From an uncultured Bacteroides sp. (GTDB taxonomy: Bacteria; Bacteroidota; Bacteroidia; Bacteroidales; Bacteroidaceae), in contig URDR01000050.1 of the NCBI GenBank assembly GCA_900546645.1, positions 1 through 21,487 on the forward strand: 21,487 bases of DNA, written 5' to 3'. The position numbers and the translations under genes were made by a program. The notes under the pieces were generated by a model. That model was not told the origin of the DNA. It ran no database searches and worked only from the letters and a program-made list of their open reading frames with translations. Below are positions 13,818 through 21,487 of the stretch, piece after piece. Within the stretch, counting starts at the first letter, position 1. Every line of letters begins with the position of its first letter.

Positions 13818-14489
13818 ATGGGAAAACTCTACGTTGTGCCTACTCCGGTGGGTAATTTGGAGGATATGACGTTCCGGGCAATCCGGGTTTTAAAGGAAGC
13901 CGATTTGATATTGGCAGAAGATACGCGTACCTCGGGTATATTGCTGAAGCATTTTGAAATTAAGAATGCCATGCAGTCTCATCATAAGTTTAATGAGCAT
14001 AAAACGGTGGAAAGTATTGTGGCGCGTATTCAGGCGGGCGAAACGGTTGCCTTGATTTCCGATGCCGGTACGCCGGGTATTTCTGATCCGGGTTTTCTGG
14101 TGGTGCGTGAATGTGTCAAGAACGGTATCGAAGTGCAGTGTCTGCCGGGGGCTACGGCTTTCGTTCCGGCATTGGTCTCTTCCGGTTTACCCGATGAGCG
14201 TTTCTGCTTTGAAGGTTTTCTCCCGCAGAAAAAAGGACGTATGACGAGGCTGAATGCCTTGAAAGAAGAAAAGCGTACGATGATTTTTTATGAATCGCCT
14301 TACCGGTTAGTGAAGACGCTGACCCAGTTTGCAGAAGTGTTTGGCACAGATCGTCCGGTTTCGGTGTGCCGTGAAATCTCAAAGATTCATGAGGAAAGCG
14401 TGCGCGGCACTTTGGCTGAAGTGATTGCTCACTTTACGGCTACTGAACCACGAGGAGAAATCGTAATCGTGTTAGGAGGAGGGGAGTAG
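13818..14489 (+). CDS. rsmI: 16S rRNA (cytidine-1402-2'-O)-methyltransferase
   Basis: SAM-dependent enzyme of the tetrapyrrole-methylase fold that 2'-O-methylates C1402 in the ribosomal decoding centre. Family signatures: VPTPVGNLEDMTFRA (7-21), the AEDTR motif (33-37), SDAGTPGISDPG (81-92), LPGATAFVPALV (109-120), FEGFLPQKKGR (131-141) and MIFYESPYRL (155-164). At 223 aa it stops right after the methylase domain and lacks the C-terminal extension of the 286-residue E. coli protein. I chose the ATG at 13818 because conservation starts there (MGKLYVVPTP) and a promoter element sits at 13788, inside any longer reading. The preceding 44 in-frame codons have no family resemblance. Confidence 0.94.
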   Translation: MGKLYVVPTPVGNLEDMTFRAIRVLKEADLILAEDTRTSGILLKHFEIKNAMQSHHKFNEHKTVESIVARIQAGETVALISDAGTPGISDPGFLVVRECVKNGIEVQCLPGATAFVPALVSSGLPDERFCFEGFLPQKKGRMTRLNALKEEKRTMIFYESPYRLVKTLTQFAEVFGTDRPVSVCREISKIHEESVRGTLAEVIAHFTATEPRGEIVIVLGGGE

Positions 14490-14548
14490 TGCGGAAAAAC
14501 GGGAAATGGATGCCTTATGTTTTGCATATCACCCTCCATAGACCAGCC

Positions 14549-14619
14549 AAACTCAAAGCTGATAAACTCAAAACTGATAAACTCAAAAACTAATAAACTC
14601 AAAACTAATAAAAACTAAT
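14549..14619 (+). repeat. 15-bp A-rich tandem repeat upstream of the lipoprotein gene
   Basis: Four units follow head to tail: AAACTCAAAGCTGAT (14549-14563), AAACTCAAAACTGAT (14564-14578), a 16-nt variant AAACTCAAAAACTAAT (14579-14594) and AAACTCAAAACTAAT (14595-14609). A partial fifth unit, AAAAACTAAT, is at 14610-14619. The array ends 5 nt before the ATG of the lipoprotein gene, so it forms the whole translation-initiation region. It has no spacers and is not CRISPR. Confidence 0.85.
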
Positions 14620-14624
14620 TGCGT

Positions 14625-15479
14625 ATGAAAAAAGTAGTGTTATCTGCATTATGTGCAGCCGCTTTATTGGCTTCATGTACGAATACGGGAAATAACCGGG
14701 GTGGACTTCAAGCTGAGAACGATTCGTTGAAGCTGGAATTGACAAACCGCAATGCTGAGTTAGATGAAATCATGGCTTCATTTAATGAAATTCAGGAAGG
14801 ATTCCGTGAAATCAATGAAGCTGAAAACCGGGTAGATTTAGGAAACGGTACTTTGGAAAGTAAATCGTCGGCAGAGAAGATTAAAGAAGATATCCGCTTT
14901 ATCAGCCAGAAACTGAAAGATAACCGTGAGCAAATTGCCAAGTTGGAAAAACAGTTGCAAAACAGCTCATATCAGTCGGCACAGTTGAAGAAGGCGATTA
15001 AGAACTTGACAGCTGAACTCAATGCCAAGCAGCAGCAGATAGAAACTCTGCAGTCGGAACTGGCTGCTAAAAACATCCGTATCGCAGAACTGGATGAGGC
15101 TGTGGTTGACTTGCATCGCAACGTAGACGAGTTGAGTGCAGAAAACGAAGTAAAGACCAAGACCGTAGAAGCACAAGACAAAGCGCTGAACATGGCATGG
15201 TATGTGTTTGGTACGAAATCGGAACTGAAAGATCAGAAAATCCTGAAGCGCGGTGAAGTGCTGAAGGATAATGAATTCAATAAGGATTATTTCACTCAGA
15301 TTGATATCCGTAAAGATAAGGAAATCAAATTATACTCCAAGCGTGCTGACCTGCTGACCACTCATCCGCAAGGCTCGTATGTGTTAGAGAAAGATGATAA
15401 GGGGCAGTTAATTTTGAAGGTGACCGATCCTACTACTTTCTGGAGTGTATCACGTTATCTGGTTATTCAGGTTCGTTAA
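14625..15479 (+). CDS. Coiled-coil lipoprotein, possibly of the Cbp1-like adhesin family
   Basis: Exported lipoprotein of 284 aa. A type II signal peptide ends in the lipobox LLASC with lipidated C18. From about residue 28 to 195 the sequence is almost pure heptad-rich coiled coil (QAENDSLKLEL, QIAKLEKQLQ, QQQIETLQSEL). The C-terminal 90 residues form a small globular domain (AWYVFGTKSELKDQKIL ... TTFWSVSRYLVIQVR). DSL in ENDSL fits the Bacteroides O-glycosylation motif D-(S/T)-(A/I/L/M/T/V). Size and build recall the B. fragilis collagen-binding protein Cbp1 family, but I recognise this from general pattern and memory, so adhesion is a guess. The ATG at 14625 gives the standard MKK start; an upstream in-frame TTG is not used. 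The gene has its own terminator. Confidence 0.85.
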   Translation: MKKVVLSALCAAALLASCTNTGNNRGGLQAENDSLKLELTNRNAELDEIMASFNEIQEGFREINEAENRVDLGNGTLESKSSAEKIKEDIRFISQKLKDNREQIAKLEKQLQNSSYQSAQLKKAIKNLTAELNAKQQQIETLQSELAAKNIRIAELDEAVVDLHRNVDELSAENEVKTKTVEAQDKALNMAWYVFGTKSELKDQKILKRGEVLKDNEFNKDYFTQIDIRKDKEIKLYSKRADLLTTHPQGSYVLEKDDKGQLILKVTDPTTFWSVSRYLVIQVR

Positions 15480-15507
15480 ACTTTAGATACGGAGATCCAT
15501 TTGTATG

Positions 15508-15563
15508 AAGAAAGCGGAGAGGCTGAGCGTTTAAAGCGCGGCTACTCCGCTTTCTTGTTTTTT
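15508..15563 (+). terminator. Terminator of the coiled-coil lipoprotein gene
   Basis: A perfect 12-bp stem (15508-15519 with 15545-15556), with extra partial pairing in a 25-nt loop, is followed by G and T6 at 15557-15563. It starts 29 nt after the stop codon and serves + strand transcription. Confidence 0.9.
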
Positions 15564-15643
15564 AATCTTGTTGCTTCATAGGCAGGCTTAGGTCTCATGA
15601 AAGGTGCATGAAGCATCTGCCGGATGAAAACTTGCCGGAACGC

Positions 15644-15684
15644 AAAAAAAAACGTCAAGGCGTTCAGTTTGAAACGTCTTGACG
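15644..15684 (-). terminator. Distal terminator of the SusCD operon
   Basis: A 12-bp stem (15653-15664 with 15673-15684, one G-U pair) and an 8-nt loop are followed, on the minus strand, by a T9 run (A on the plus strand at 15644-15652). It acts on leftward transcription and backs up the hairpin at 15690-15733. Confidence 0.85.
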
Positions 15685-15689
15685 AATAT

Positions 15690-15733
15690 AAAAAAAGTCC
15701 CGACGAATCTGTTGAAACGTCAGGACTTTTTTT
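15690..15733. terminator. Proximal, bidirectional terminator of the SusCD operon
   Basis: The stem pairs GTCC-c-GACG with CGTC-a-GGAC (one C-A mismatch), extended by A7/T7 on its two sides, with a 12-nt loop (15706-15717). Runs of T on both strands let it stop the minus-strand SusCD operon and any read-through from the + strand lipoprotein gene. It starts 14 nt after the stop of the last operon gene. Confidence 0.88.
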
Positions 15734-15746
15734 ATTAATTGGTTAC

Positions 15747-16775
15747 TTATTCTTCCTCAGCCGGAAAATCTACGCTGAATTTGGTTTCGTTTTCAAACTT
15801 AGCGTCTTCTTTTGAACTGAAGCTATCAGAACCGTTTGTTTTTTCGCTTTCTTCTACTTTCTTCACCTTGTAGAACTTGCTGTTTGCCTTGTCTACGGCA
15901 TAGACGATAGAAGTTACGGTAAATTCGTTATTCACCTGTGTAATGTTGATAAATTCAGCCATTACCGGAAGTTCCGCAGCTTCCACTTTTCCGTCTTTCT
16001 TGTTCTTGATATATACGGTTTGAGTCATACCGGTTTCAAACACCTTCGGCATGGTGATGTGAGCCGCCCCGTTGTTGTCGAAGAACTCATCGCTCAGCAG
16101 CTGAGGGTTCTGGTTGTTCTTGTCAAGAACAAAGTGTACGCTGGCTGCTCCGCCTTGAGTGAGCTGTACTTTTCCGAATAAATCTTCAATGCGTACCACG
16201 CTCTTTCCTTCACTTTGAGCACACTTTTTATAATCGGTAGCCAACTGAAGTTTGGCAGGGAAACTTTCACTTTCGCCGGTTAGCTCTTTGGCAAGCTTGT
16301 CTGAAATGCTGGCTGACAGGTAGTTTGCCCATGTATAATCTACACAGAAAGTAACATTCAAGTCGGTAAATCCATCCCCATAGATATGGTCTTTCTTTCC
16401 CTCGTTGATTTGCAGAGCCAATTTATCTACACGTTGGAATTCAGTAGGCTTATATTCAACCTTCATGGCAGAAGCCTGTTTGCCTTCGGCAAAAGCAAAC
16501 GAAGTGTTCATTCCTGAAAATACATTGTTTGTATTTTCAGTCATTGCGGCAGTCACAGTGACTGCTTTACCATCTGTTGCACGGTTCATTTGGACTACGA
16601 AGAAAGTAGAGTCCGGTCTTAGAACCGCAGTCTGTGAGCTTTCCGGGAAATAAGCACCGATGGCATTCGCATCAGCCTGTGGGCTTTCCAGTTCTGTATC
16701 TTCGTAATCGCTGCATCCGGTGAGCAGAGCTGCCGGAGTCATCAGCAATCCGAATAATAAAGTATTTAATTTCAT
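15747..16775 (-). CDS. SusCD-associated lipoprotein of unknown function
   Basis: Last gene of the operon, 342 aa. The signal peptide ends in the lipobox LLTGC with C21, followed by the acidic SDYEDTELE, which resembles the export signal that sends Bacteroides lipoproteins to the cell surface. I do not recognise the rest. Residues about 35-130 have alternating hydrophobic strands with the pattern of an Ig-like or Calx-beta-like domain (AVTVTAAMTENTNN, KVEYKPTEF), and a second beta-rich half follows. The C-terminus is highly charged and Ser/Glu/Lys-rich. The position after susD matches that of SusE/SusF-type glycan-binding lipoproteins, so ligand binding at the surface is a fair inference but no more. 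It lies 49 nt downstream of susD. Confidence 0.8.
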   Translation of the reverse strand: MKLNTLLFGLLMTPAALLTGCSDYEDTELESPQADANAIGAYFPESSQTAVLRPDSTFFVVQMNRATDGKAVTVTAAMTENTNNVFSGMNTSFAFAEGKQASAMKVEYKPTEFQRVDKLALQINEGKKDHIYGDGFTDLNVTFCVDYTWANYLSASISDKLAKELTGESESFPAKLQLATDYKKCAQSEGKSVVRIEDLFGKVQLTQGGAASVHFVLDKNNQNPQLLSDEFFDNNGAAHITMPKVFETGMTQTVYIKNKKDGKVEAAELPVMAEFINITQVNNEFTVTSIVYAVDKANSKFYKVKKVEESEKTNGSDSFSSKEDAKFENETKFSVDFPAEEE

Positions 16776-16824
16776 GACTTTTTTTCTTTTAGTTGTTTAA
16801 CAGCTTTTTCTTGTTTCTTCTAAA

Positions 16825-18459
16825 TTATTCAGTGATTGCAGTCGGTTTGGTACCCGAACCTAAGATAGCACCTGAAGCCTGCTGAGCAGCAAGCGGCTTG
16901 TTAGCCTGAAGTTCAGCTTCGGGCACACGCCATAACAAGATGTCATCGCCTGCATTGATGTTGTAGATAACCTGAGGGTCACCATAACCGCAGCCACGTC
17001 TGTCGATACCTTTGTTCAGACGCATCAAGTCAAACCAAACGATACCTTCGCCCCAGAACTCAAGTCTGCGCTGAGTATAAACCGCTTCAACCGGATTACT
17101 GTTATACGCAGTCTTGTATGAAGAAACCGCTTCGCCGGTAGCACGTGATTTTACAAAAGCTTCAAATTTGTCTGCACTTCCTGTTTCTGCAGCGATAAGA
17201 TACATCTCTTCCAAACGCATCAGCGGAAGGTCGTTTGCATTTACGCTGGTAGCTACCACATCGTTATCCGGACCGAATTTCATTTGGGTATAAGGGGCGT
17301 AGCCGTTTTCATTTACATAAGCAGTCTGTTCAGCGGTTAAAGCCAGTTTCCCGTTCGGCAAGGTAGCTGCTTCACCAGTTGAAGCACCCGCATCTTTCAG
17401 CCACCATCCTATACGGTAGTCACCTTCTTTGATTTCAGCATACAGTTTTTTGCTGATCTGGCGACCTCCTGAATAGTTTGCATAGCCATACGATAAAGAA
17501 CCCATATGAGAAGGGAAGTTACAGATACCTGTAGAAACCACATCATCAGTCGATTCAATGATGATACCCCACATCCAGTTTGGTTCGTTTACACTCCAGA
17601 AGCTCGGAGTACCCACACTTTCTGCCTTCAGCAGAGAAATGCCGTTGGCTTCAGCCTGTTTGATTGCTGCCAGCGCATCTGCATTGGCTTCGGCTTTTTT
17701 GCCCATAGCCAAGTTCATACGTGCGCGGAGACCATATGCGGTAGCAAGGCTGATGTAGCGTTTGTCGGCAGGTTTTACTTTACTTGCAGCCAGCAGGTCG
17801 ATTGCTTTGCTCAAGTCGCTGTTTACCTGTTCGTAAACTTCCGCTACGGTAGAAGCCTCACAGCCTTCCACTTCGGCAGTAGCTGTATTCTTTTCAGTGA
17901 TGATAGGCACACACAGTTTGTCGGCAGCCTGTGTGTAGTTGAACTGATACAGCTGAGCCATGATAAGGTAAGCAAATCCGCGTGAGCCGAGAGCCTGTCC
18001 CAGATAATACTGTTCGCCCTGGTCTTCTGTCTTTTCATCAATGGTAGCTGTAATCTTATTGGCAGCGAATACGATGGAGTAGAGGTTATTCCAAACCATC
18101 TGACATTCAAGGTTGGTGTTGAAACGGTCTTCTAATTTCAAGTCGAATCCGGTCCAGTTATAACCGTTGTCTGCGCTGACTTCATCTTCTCCGTTGGCAC
18201 CGAGAGCCAGCATTAATGTTCCGTAACCGATGTCATTATGGCGTTCAGCTCCTAAGGCGCCGGCATTAGGAAACGCTTGGTTCAACGTAGCAAAAATAGC
18301 ATTCACCTTGGCTTCTGCTCTTTGCGGGAGTTTCGATACCACATCTTCCTTTTGTGAGTCGGTCACATAACCTCCTTCAGGCAGCGTGTCCATGTCCTGG
18401 CAGCCTGTAAAGGCAAGTGAGCCGCAGAGTAGAGAAGCTACAATATATTTTGTTTTCAT
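16825..18459 (-). CDS. SusD/RagB family nutrient-binding outer-membrane lipoprotein
   Basis: Surface lid that captures a nutrient and passes it to the SusC channel. The signal peptide ends in AFTGC (C20), followed by QDMDTLPEG, a typical SusD start. Family features include the TPR-like helical N-terminal half (QALGSRGFAYLIMAQLYQF near 150-170 and YISLATAYGLRARMNLAMGK near 240) and the C-terminal block LPLMRLEEMYLIAAE followed by QRRLEFWGEGIVWFDLMRLNKG, the most conserved SusD segment. At 544 aa it is of ordinary length. It begins 29 nt after the susC stop with no terminator between, so the two are cotranscribed. With no glycoside hydrolase, protease or regulator visible nearby, the substrate (glycan, peptide or other) cannot be named. 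Confidence 0.94.
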   Translation of the reverse strand: MKTKYIVASLLCGSLAFTGCQDMDTLPEGGYVTDSQKEDVVSKLPQRAEAKVNAIFATLNQAFPNAGALGAERHNDIGYGTLMLALGANGEDEVSADNGYNWTGFDLKLEDRFNTNLECQMVWNNLYSIVFAANKITATIDEKTEDQGEQYYLGQALGSRGFAYLIMAQLYQFNYTQAADKLCVPIITEKNTATAEVEGCEASTVAEVYEQVNSDLSKAIDLLAASKVKPADKRYISLATAYGLRARMNLAMGKKAEANADALAAIKQAEANGISLLKAESVGTPSFWSVNEPNWMWGIIIESTDDVVSTGICNFPSHMGSLSYGYANYSGGRQISKKLYAEIKEGDYRIGWWLKDAGASTGEAATLPNGKLALTAEQTAYVNENGYAPYTQMKFGPDNDVVATSVNANDLPLMRLEEMYLIAAETGSADKFEAFVKSRATGEAVSSYKTAYNSNPVEAVYTQRRLEFWGEGIVWFDLMRLNKGIDRRGCGYGDPQVIYNINAGDDILLWRVPEAELQANKPLAAQQASGAILGSGTKPTAITE

Positions 18460-18488
18460 ATCTTTTTTCTGAATTAAAAATCGTTAGT

Positions 18489-21487
18489 TTAGAAAGTAAG
18501 GCTGATACCTCCAGAGATGGTACGGATAGGAGAATACAGCGAGTTCGTTGAGGTGGTATAGCTCTGACGTGGGTCAAGACCTTTACGTTTAGCAATCAAG
18601 CCTACGTTGTCGGCTGTGAAATACACACGCAACTTTTCAATAAACATTTTCTTAACCAAATTGCTCGGCAAGGTATAACCTACGGTAATGTTGTTGATGC
18701 TCAGATAGTTTGAGCTGATTAACCAACGGTCGGATAAGGCATTGGTAAATGAATCCTGTGCATTCAGACGAGGTACATCGGTCTTTGTATTTGCCGGAGT
18801 CCAAGCATTGTAGATGTCCTTGTGCCAGTTCTGACCTTCGCCTTTTCCTGCCATCATGAAGCGGTAACCGCTATCATAGATTTGTCCGCCAAGCTGGTAA
18901 GACAACTGGATAGAAGCATCAAATCCGTAAGCTTCGATACTTGTACCGAAACCACCATATACTTTCGGCATCAGGTTGTCAGTACCTGCTTTGTTGGTCT
19001 GTGCCAAAGAGTAGTTAGCTGTGGCATATTCTTTACCGTCTTTATCTTTTGCCCAGTAAAGAGCTTCACCGGTTTCTTCGTCAACACCTGCGTATTTTAC
19101 CAAGTACATACGATACATTGATTCGCCTTCTTCATAGATAGAGCTTCCGTCGATAAGCTGACCTTTCAGGTCGGGGTGAAGTTCGTTAATCTTGTTTTTC
19201 ACAAAAGTAGCATTGAAGTTCACATCCCAGCTGAAGTTCTTGCGGTTGAAAATCTGGTAACTCAGATCAAGTTCAAAGCCCGAGTTGGTCATTGAACCCA
19301 CGTTCATTGGGATATAAGTGTAACCCATACTTCCCGCAATCGGCTTGTTGTAAAGCATGTCGCTTGATTTACGTGCAAAGTATTCGGCAGAACCGTTCAG
19401 GCGGTTGTTGAACAAGGCAAATTCCAAACCTACGTTATATGAAGTAGAAGTTTCCCAAGTGATGTCTTTGTTACCTTTGGCAAAGAGCGTACCGTCAGAG
19501 AAGATGCCGTTTGCACCCATTACCGAGTACTGGTCCATCCAAGGATAGAAGTTCTTTTGTGAGCCGCCAACTGATTTTCCAGCTGGAAGAAGCAAGTCGT
19601 CGTTACCCTGCTGACCGAAAGAAGCTTTCAGTTTCAACATGTTTACCCAAGTTACGTTTTTCATAAACTCTTCGCGGGTAATCATCCATGCCACACTGGC
19701 AGCCCAGAAGTCACCCCAGCGGTTGTCGGGAGAGAAACGTGAAGAAGCATCACGGCGGTAAGAAACGTTACCGAAGTACTTGTCATCGTATGAATAGTTT
19801 ACACGGCCGAAGAAACCTTCGGTAGCATAAGTCTGTTTGAATCCGGCAGCGTTTTTCTTGTCAATGGTGTTGCTTACAAATTCACTTTCCGGGTCATACA
19901 AGTTCTGTCCCTGTCCTGAAAGTTCGGTATATTCGTAGGTATAACCGTCATAACCGGCAGTAATATCAAAATGATGAATGTCCTGAAGGGTAAAGTTGTA
20001 GTTGGCTACATACTGCTGGTCAAGACCGTAAGTACGCATGGCAGCCTGTACTACTTCGCCGTTATATTCGGCACTCTGACCCATATACGGATTGTTCAAT
20101 AAGTTAAGGCGCGTATTATCTACATTCAAACCGAAGCGTGCGCTTACTGTAAGTCCCTTGATGGGAGTCAGTTCAGCAAACCAGTTGGTATTAAATACGT
20201 CTCTCATGTAGTTGGTTTTGTTATAAACCAAGTCTCCTGCCGGATTGGCAATCTGCATGAAAGCACGTGAATATTCACGGACGCTTTTTCCGTCACCGTA
20301 ATCGTAAACCGGACGGCCGGTCAGGGTCATAATCTGTTTGTCTTCTCCGCGTACATACATCGGATAGATAGGAGCAATGTTGTTGGCAATGTAGAAAGCA
20401 TTACCTGAAGAGGCTGTGTTTGTCTGATCGCCCGGATAGCGGCTCTCACTATTGATATAGTTCACATTCGCGCCAACTTTCAACCAGTCGGTCACTTTAT
20501 AATCCCCTTTCAAGCGTCCGCTGAAACGGGTAAATCCTGAACCTTCAATCACACCTTGGTCATCCAAATAACCGAAAGCCATATAGAAAGTAGATTTGTC
20601 GTTACCACCTGCAACATTGATGTTGTATTCCTGACGAAGCTTGTTCTGGAACATTTCATCTTCCCAGTTATCGGGAGTCAACCAGTTGCCGTATTCAGTC
20701 ATATAACCTAATGTGGCATTCGGATTCAGCATCCCGTTGCTGCCGATAAGTAACTGTCCGGCAGGAACAGTATATACTGGATAACCTACACCACCGCCTG
20801 AGTTGCTGAGCAAAGTTTTGTTAGCCTGTACATGAGCAATGTCGGCAGGATAGCCGTTTGTTTGTGTGTAACCGTTATAGATAGCTTCGTAAGCTTTTTC
20901 CATATAGTTTTTCGGGCTGGTCATCACGTCGTAGTTCTTCACTGCGCGAGAGTTTACACCCCATTTGGCATCAAAGTTAACACGTGCCTTTCCGCTTGTA
21001 CCCTTCTTGGTGGTAATCATGATGATACCGTTAGCACCACGTGCACCATACAATGCAGTAGAAGCAGCATCCTTCAAAACGGTCATTGATTCAATATCAG
21101 CCGAGTTGATAGAAGACAAGTCGCCGTCGTAAGGCACACCATCGACAACATATAAGGGGTCAGTACCTGCATTGATAGAGCCTACACCGCGGATACGCAC
21201 CTTGGCAGATTCGCCCGGCTGACCGTTATTGCTTAAAATCTGCACACCGGCAACTGCACCGGCCAGCGCATTCGATACGTTTGAAACCTGACGTTTCTCA
21301 ATCTTATCTGCTTTCATAACCGAAGCCGAACCGGTAAACGAACCTTTGGTAGAAGTACCGTAGGCTGTTACCACTACTTCATCAAGTACTTCAGCGTCCG
21401 ACTTCAAAACCACTTTGACAACCGGCTTAACGGCTACTTCCTGTGACTGAAGTCCGATAAACGAAATGAGCAAAGTCTTTGCGGAAC
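18489..21487 (-). CDS. SusC/RagA family TonB-dependent outer-membrane transporter (5' end outside the window)
   Basis: The beta-barrel importer partner of the SusD protein; the reading frame is open to the right edge, so the signal peptide and most of the N-terminal carboxypeptidase-like domain are missing. The visible part begins at the end of that domain (AKTLLISFIGLQSQE), then the SusC junction EVLDEVVVTAYGT, the plug domain (VSNALAGAVAGVQI, VRIRGVGSINAGTDPLYVVDGVPYD, VLKDAASTALYGARGANGIIMITTKKG) and a long barrel ending SGGISLTF*, with the terminal Phe expected for Bam-dependent insertion. About 998 residues are visible, so the full protein is probably near 1,050-1,100. It is the first visible gene of the SusC-SusD-lipoprotein operon; its promoter is outside. 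Confidence 0.95.
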   Translation of the reverse strand, partial: SAKTLLISFIGLQSQEVAVKPVVKVVLKSDAEVLDEVVVTAYGTSTKGSFTGSASVMKADKIEKRQVSNVSNALAGAVAGVQILSNNGQPGESAKVRIRGVGSINAGTDPLYVVDGVPYDGDLSSINSADIESMTVLKDAASTALYGARGANGIIMITTKKGTSGKARVNFDAKWGVNSRAVKNYDVMTSPKNYMEKAYEAIYNGYTQTNGYPADIAHVQANKTLLSNSGGGVGYPVYTVPAGQLLIGSNGMLNPNATLGYMTEYGNWLTPDNWEDEMFQNKLRQEYNINVAGGNDKSTFYMAFGYLDDQGVIEGSGFTRFSGRLKGDYKVTDWLKVGANVNYINSESRYPGDQTNTASSGNAFYIANNIAPIYPMYVRGEDKQIMTLTGRPVYDYGDGKSVREYSRAFMQIANPAGDLVYNKTNYMRDVFNTNWFAELTPIKGLTVSARFGLNVDNTRLNLLNNPYMGQSAEYNGEVVQAAMRTYGLDQQYVANYNFTLQDIHHFDITAGYDGYTYEYTELSGQGQNLYDPESEFVSNTIDKKNAAGFKQTYATEGFFGRVNYSYDDKYFGNVSYRRDASSRFSPDNRWGDFWAASVAWMITREEFMKNVTWVNMLKLKASFGQQGNDDLLLPAGKSVGGSQKNFYPWMDQYSVMGANGIFSDGTLFAKGNKDITWETSTSYNVGLEFALFNNRLNGSAEYFARKSSDMLYNKPIAGSMGYTYIPMNVGSMTNSGFELDLSYQIFNRKNFSWDVNFNATFVKNKINELHPDLKGQLIDGSSIYEEGESMYRMYLVKYAGVDEETGEALYWAKDKDGKEYATANYSLAQTNKAGTDNLMPKVYGGFGTSIEAYGFDASIQLSYQLGGQIYDSGYRFMMAGKGEGQNWHKDIYNAWTPANTKTDVPRLNAQDSFTNALSDRWLISSNYLSINNITVGYTLPSNLVKKMFIEKLRVYFTADNVGLIAKRKGLDPRQSYTTSTNSLYSPIRTISGGISLTF

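Noticed and set aside
14549..14619. Possible CRISPR array
   Set aside because: Units are only 15 bp and directly adjacent, with no spacers and no cas genes nearby; it is a simple tandem repeat.
17506..17985. 159-codon plus-strand open frame opposite susD
   Set aside because: Antisense to a conserved SusD gene, with no promoter motif or recognisable protein feature.

Overview
The window looks like a chromosomal segment of a Bacteroidales bacterium, most likely Bacteroides or Phocaeicola. The basis is the protein repertoire (SusC/SusD pair, GH29 fucosidase, coiled-coil surface lipoprotein, Pif1-like helicase with TPR tail), promoter motifs of the Bacteroides type (TTTG, about 18-20 nt, TAnnTTTG) and weak, A-rich ribosome binding regions. 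No mobile element, CRISPR array or rRNA was seen.

Layout. 1-40 is the terminator of a gene lying to the left. 151-1479 is a secreted GH29 alpha-L-fucosidase. 1681-2853 is nicotinate phosphoribosyltransferase (pncB). 2956-9402 is a branched-chain amino acid operon: promoter, a 28-codon Leu/Ile-rich leader peptide, a terminator with a competing antiterminator, then leuA, leuC, leuD, a citramalate-synthase-type gene (cimA) and leuB. 9539-11539 (minus) is a Pif1-like helicase with a TPR tail, preceded by tRNA-Lys(UUU) and its terminator. 11755-13495 (minus) is the overlapping pair tdk and an AI-2E/PerM-type membrane protein. 13818-14489 is rsmI. 14625-15479 is a coiled-coil lipoprotein preceded by a 15-bp tandem repeat. 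15644-21487 (minus) is a SusC-SusD-lipoprotein operon whose SusC is cut by the window edge; it ends in two stacked terminators.

The centrepiece is the leu operon. LeuA starts the leucine branch. The second DRE-TIM synthase carries all the pyruvate-pocket residues I recall for Leptospira CimA, so it probably starts the isoleucine branch through citramalate. LeuC, LeuD and LeuB can serve both routes. The leader peptide upstream has 7 Leu and 4 Ile among 28 codons. Its final third encodes an RNA segment perfectly complementary over 10 nt to the 5' arm and loop of the downstream terminator. This is the architecture of ribosome-mediated transcription attenuation, here in a Bacteroidota context and apparently tuned to both end products.

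The remaining genes are housekeeping or surface functions, with a few local oddities: a tRNA terminator butting against the helicase start, an A-rich repeat array at a lipoprotein start, and interlocked tandem terminators.
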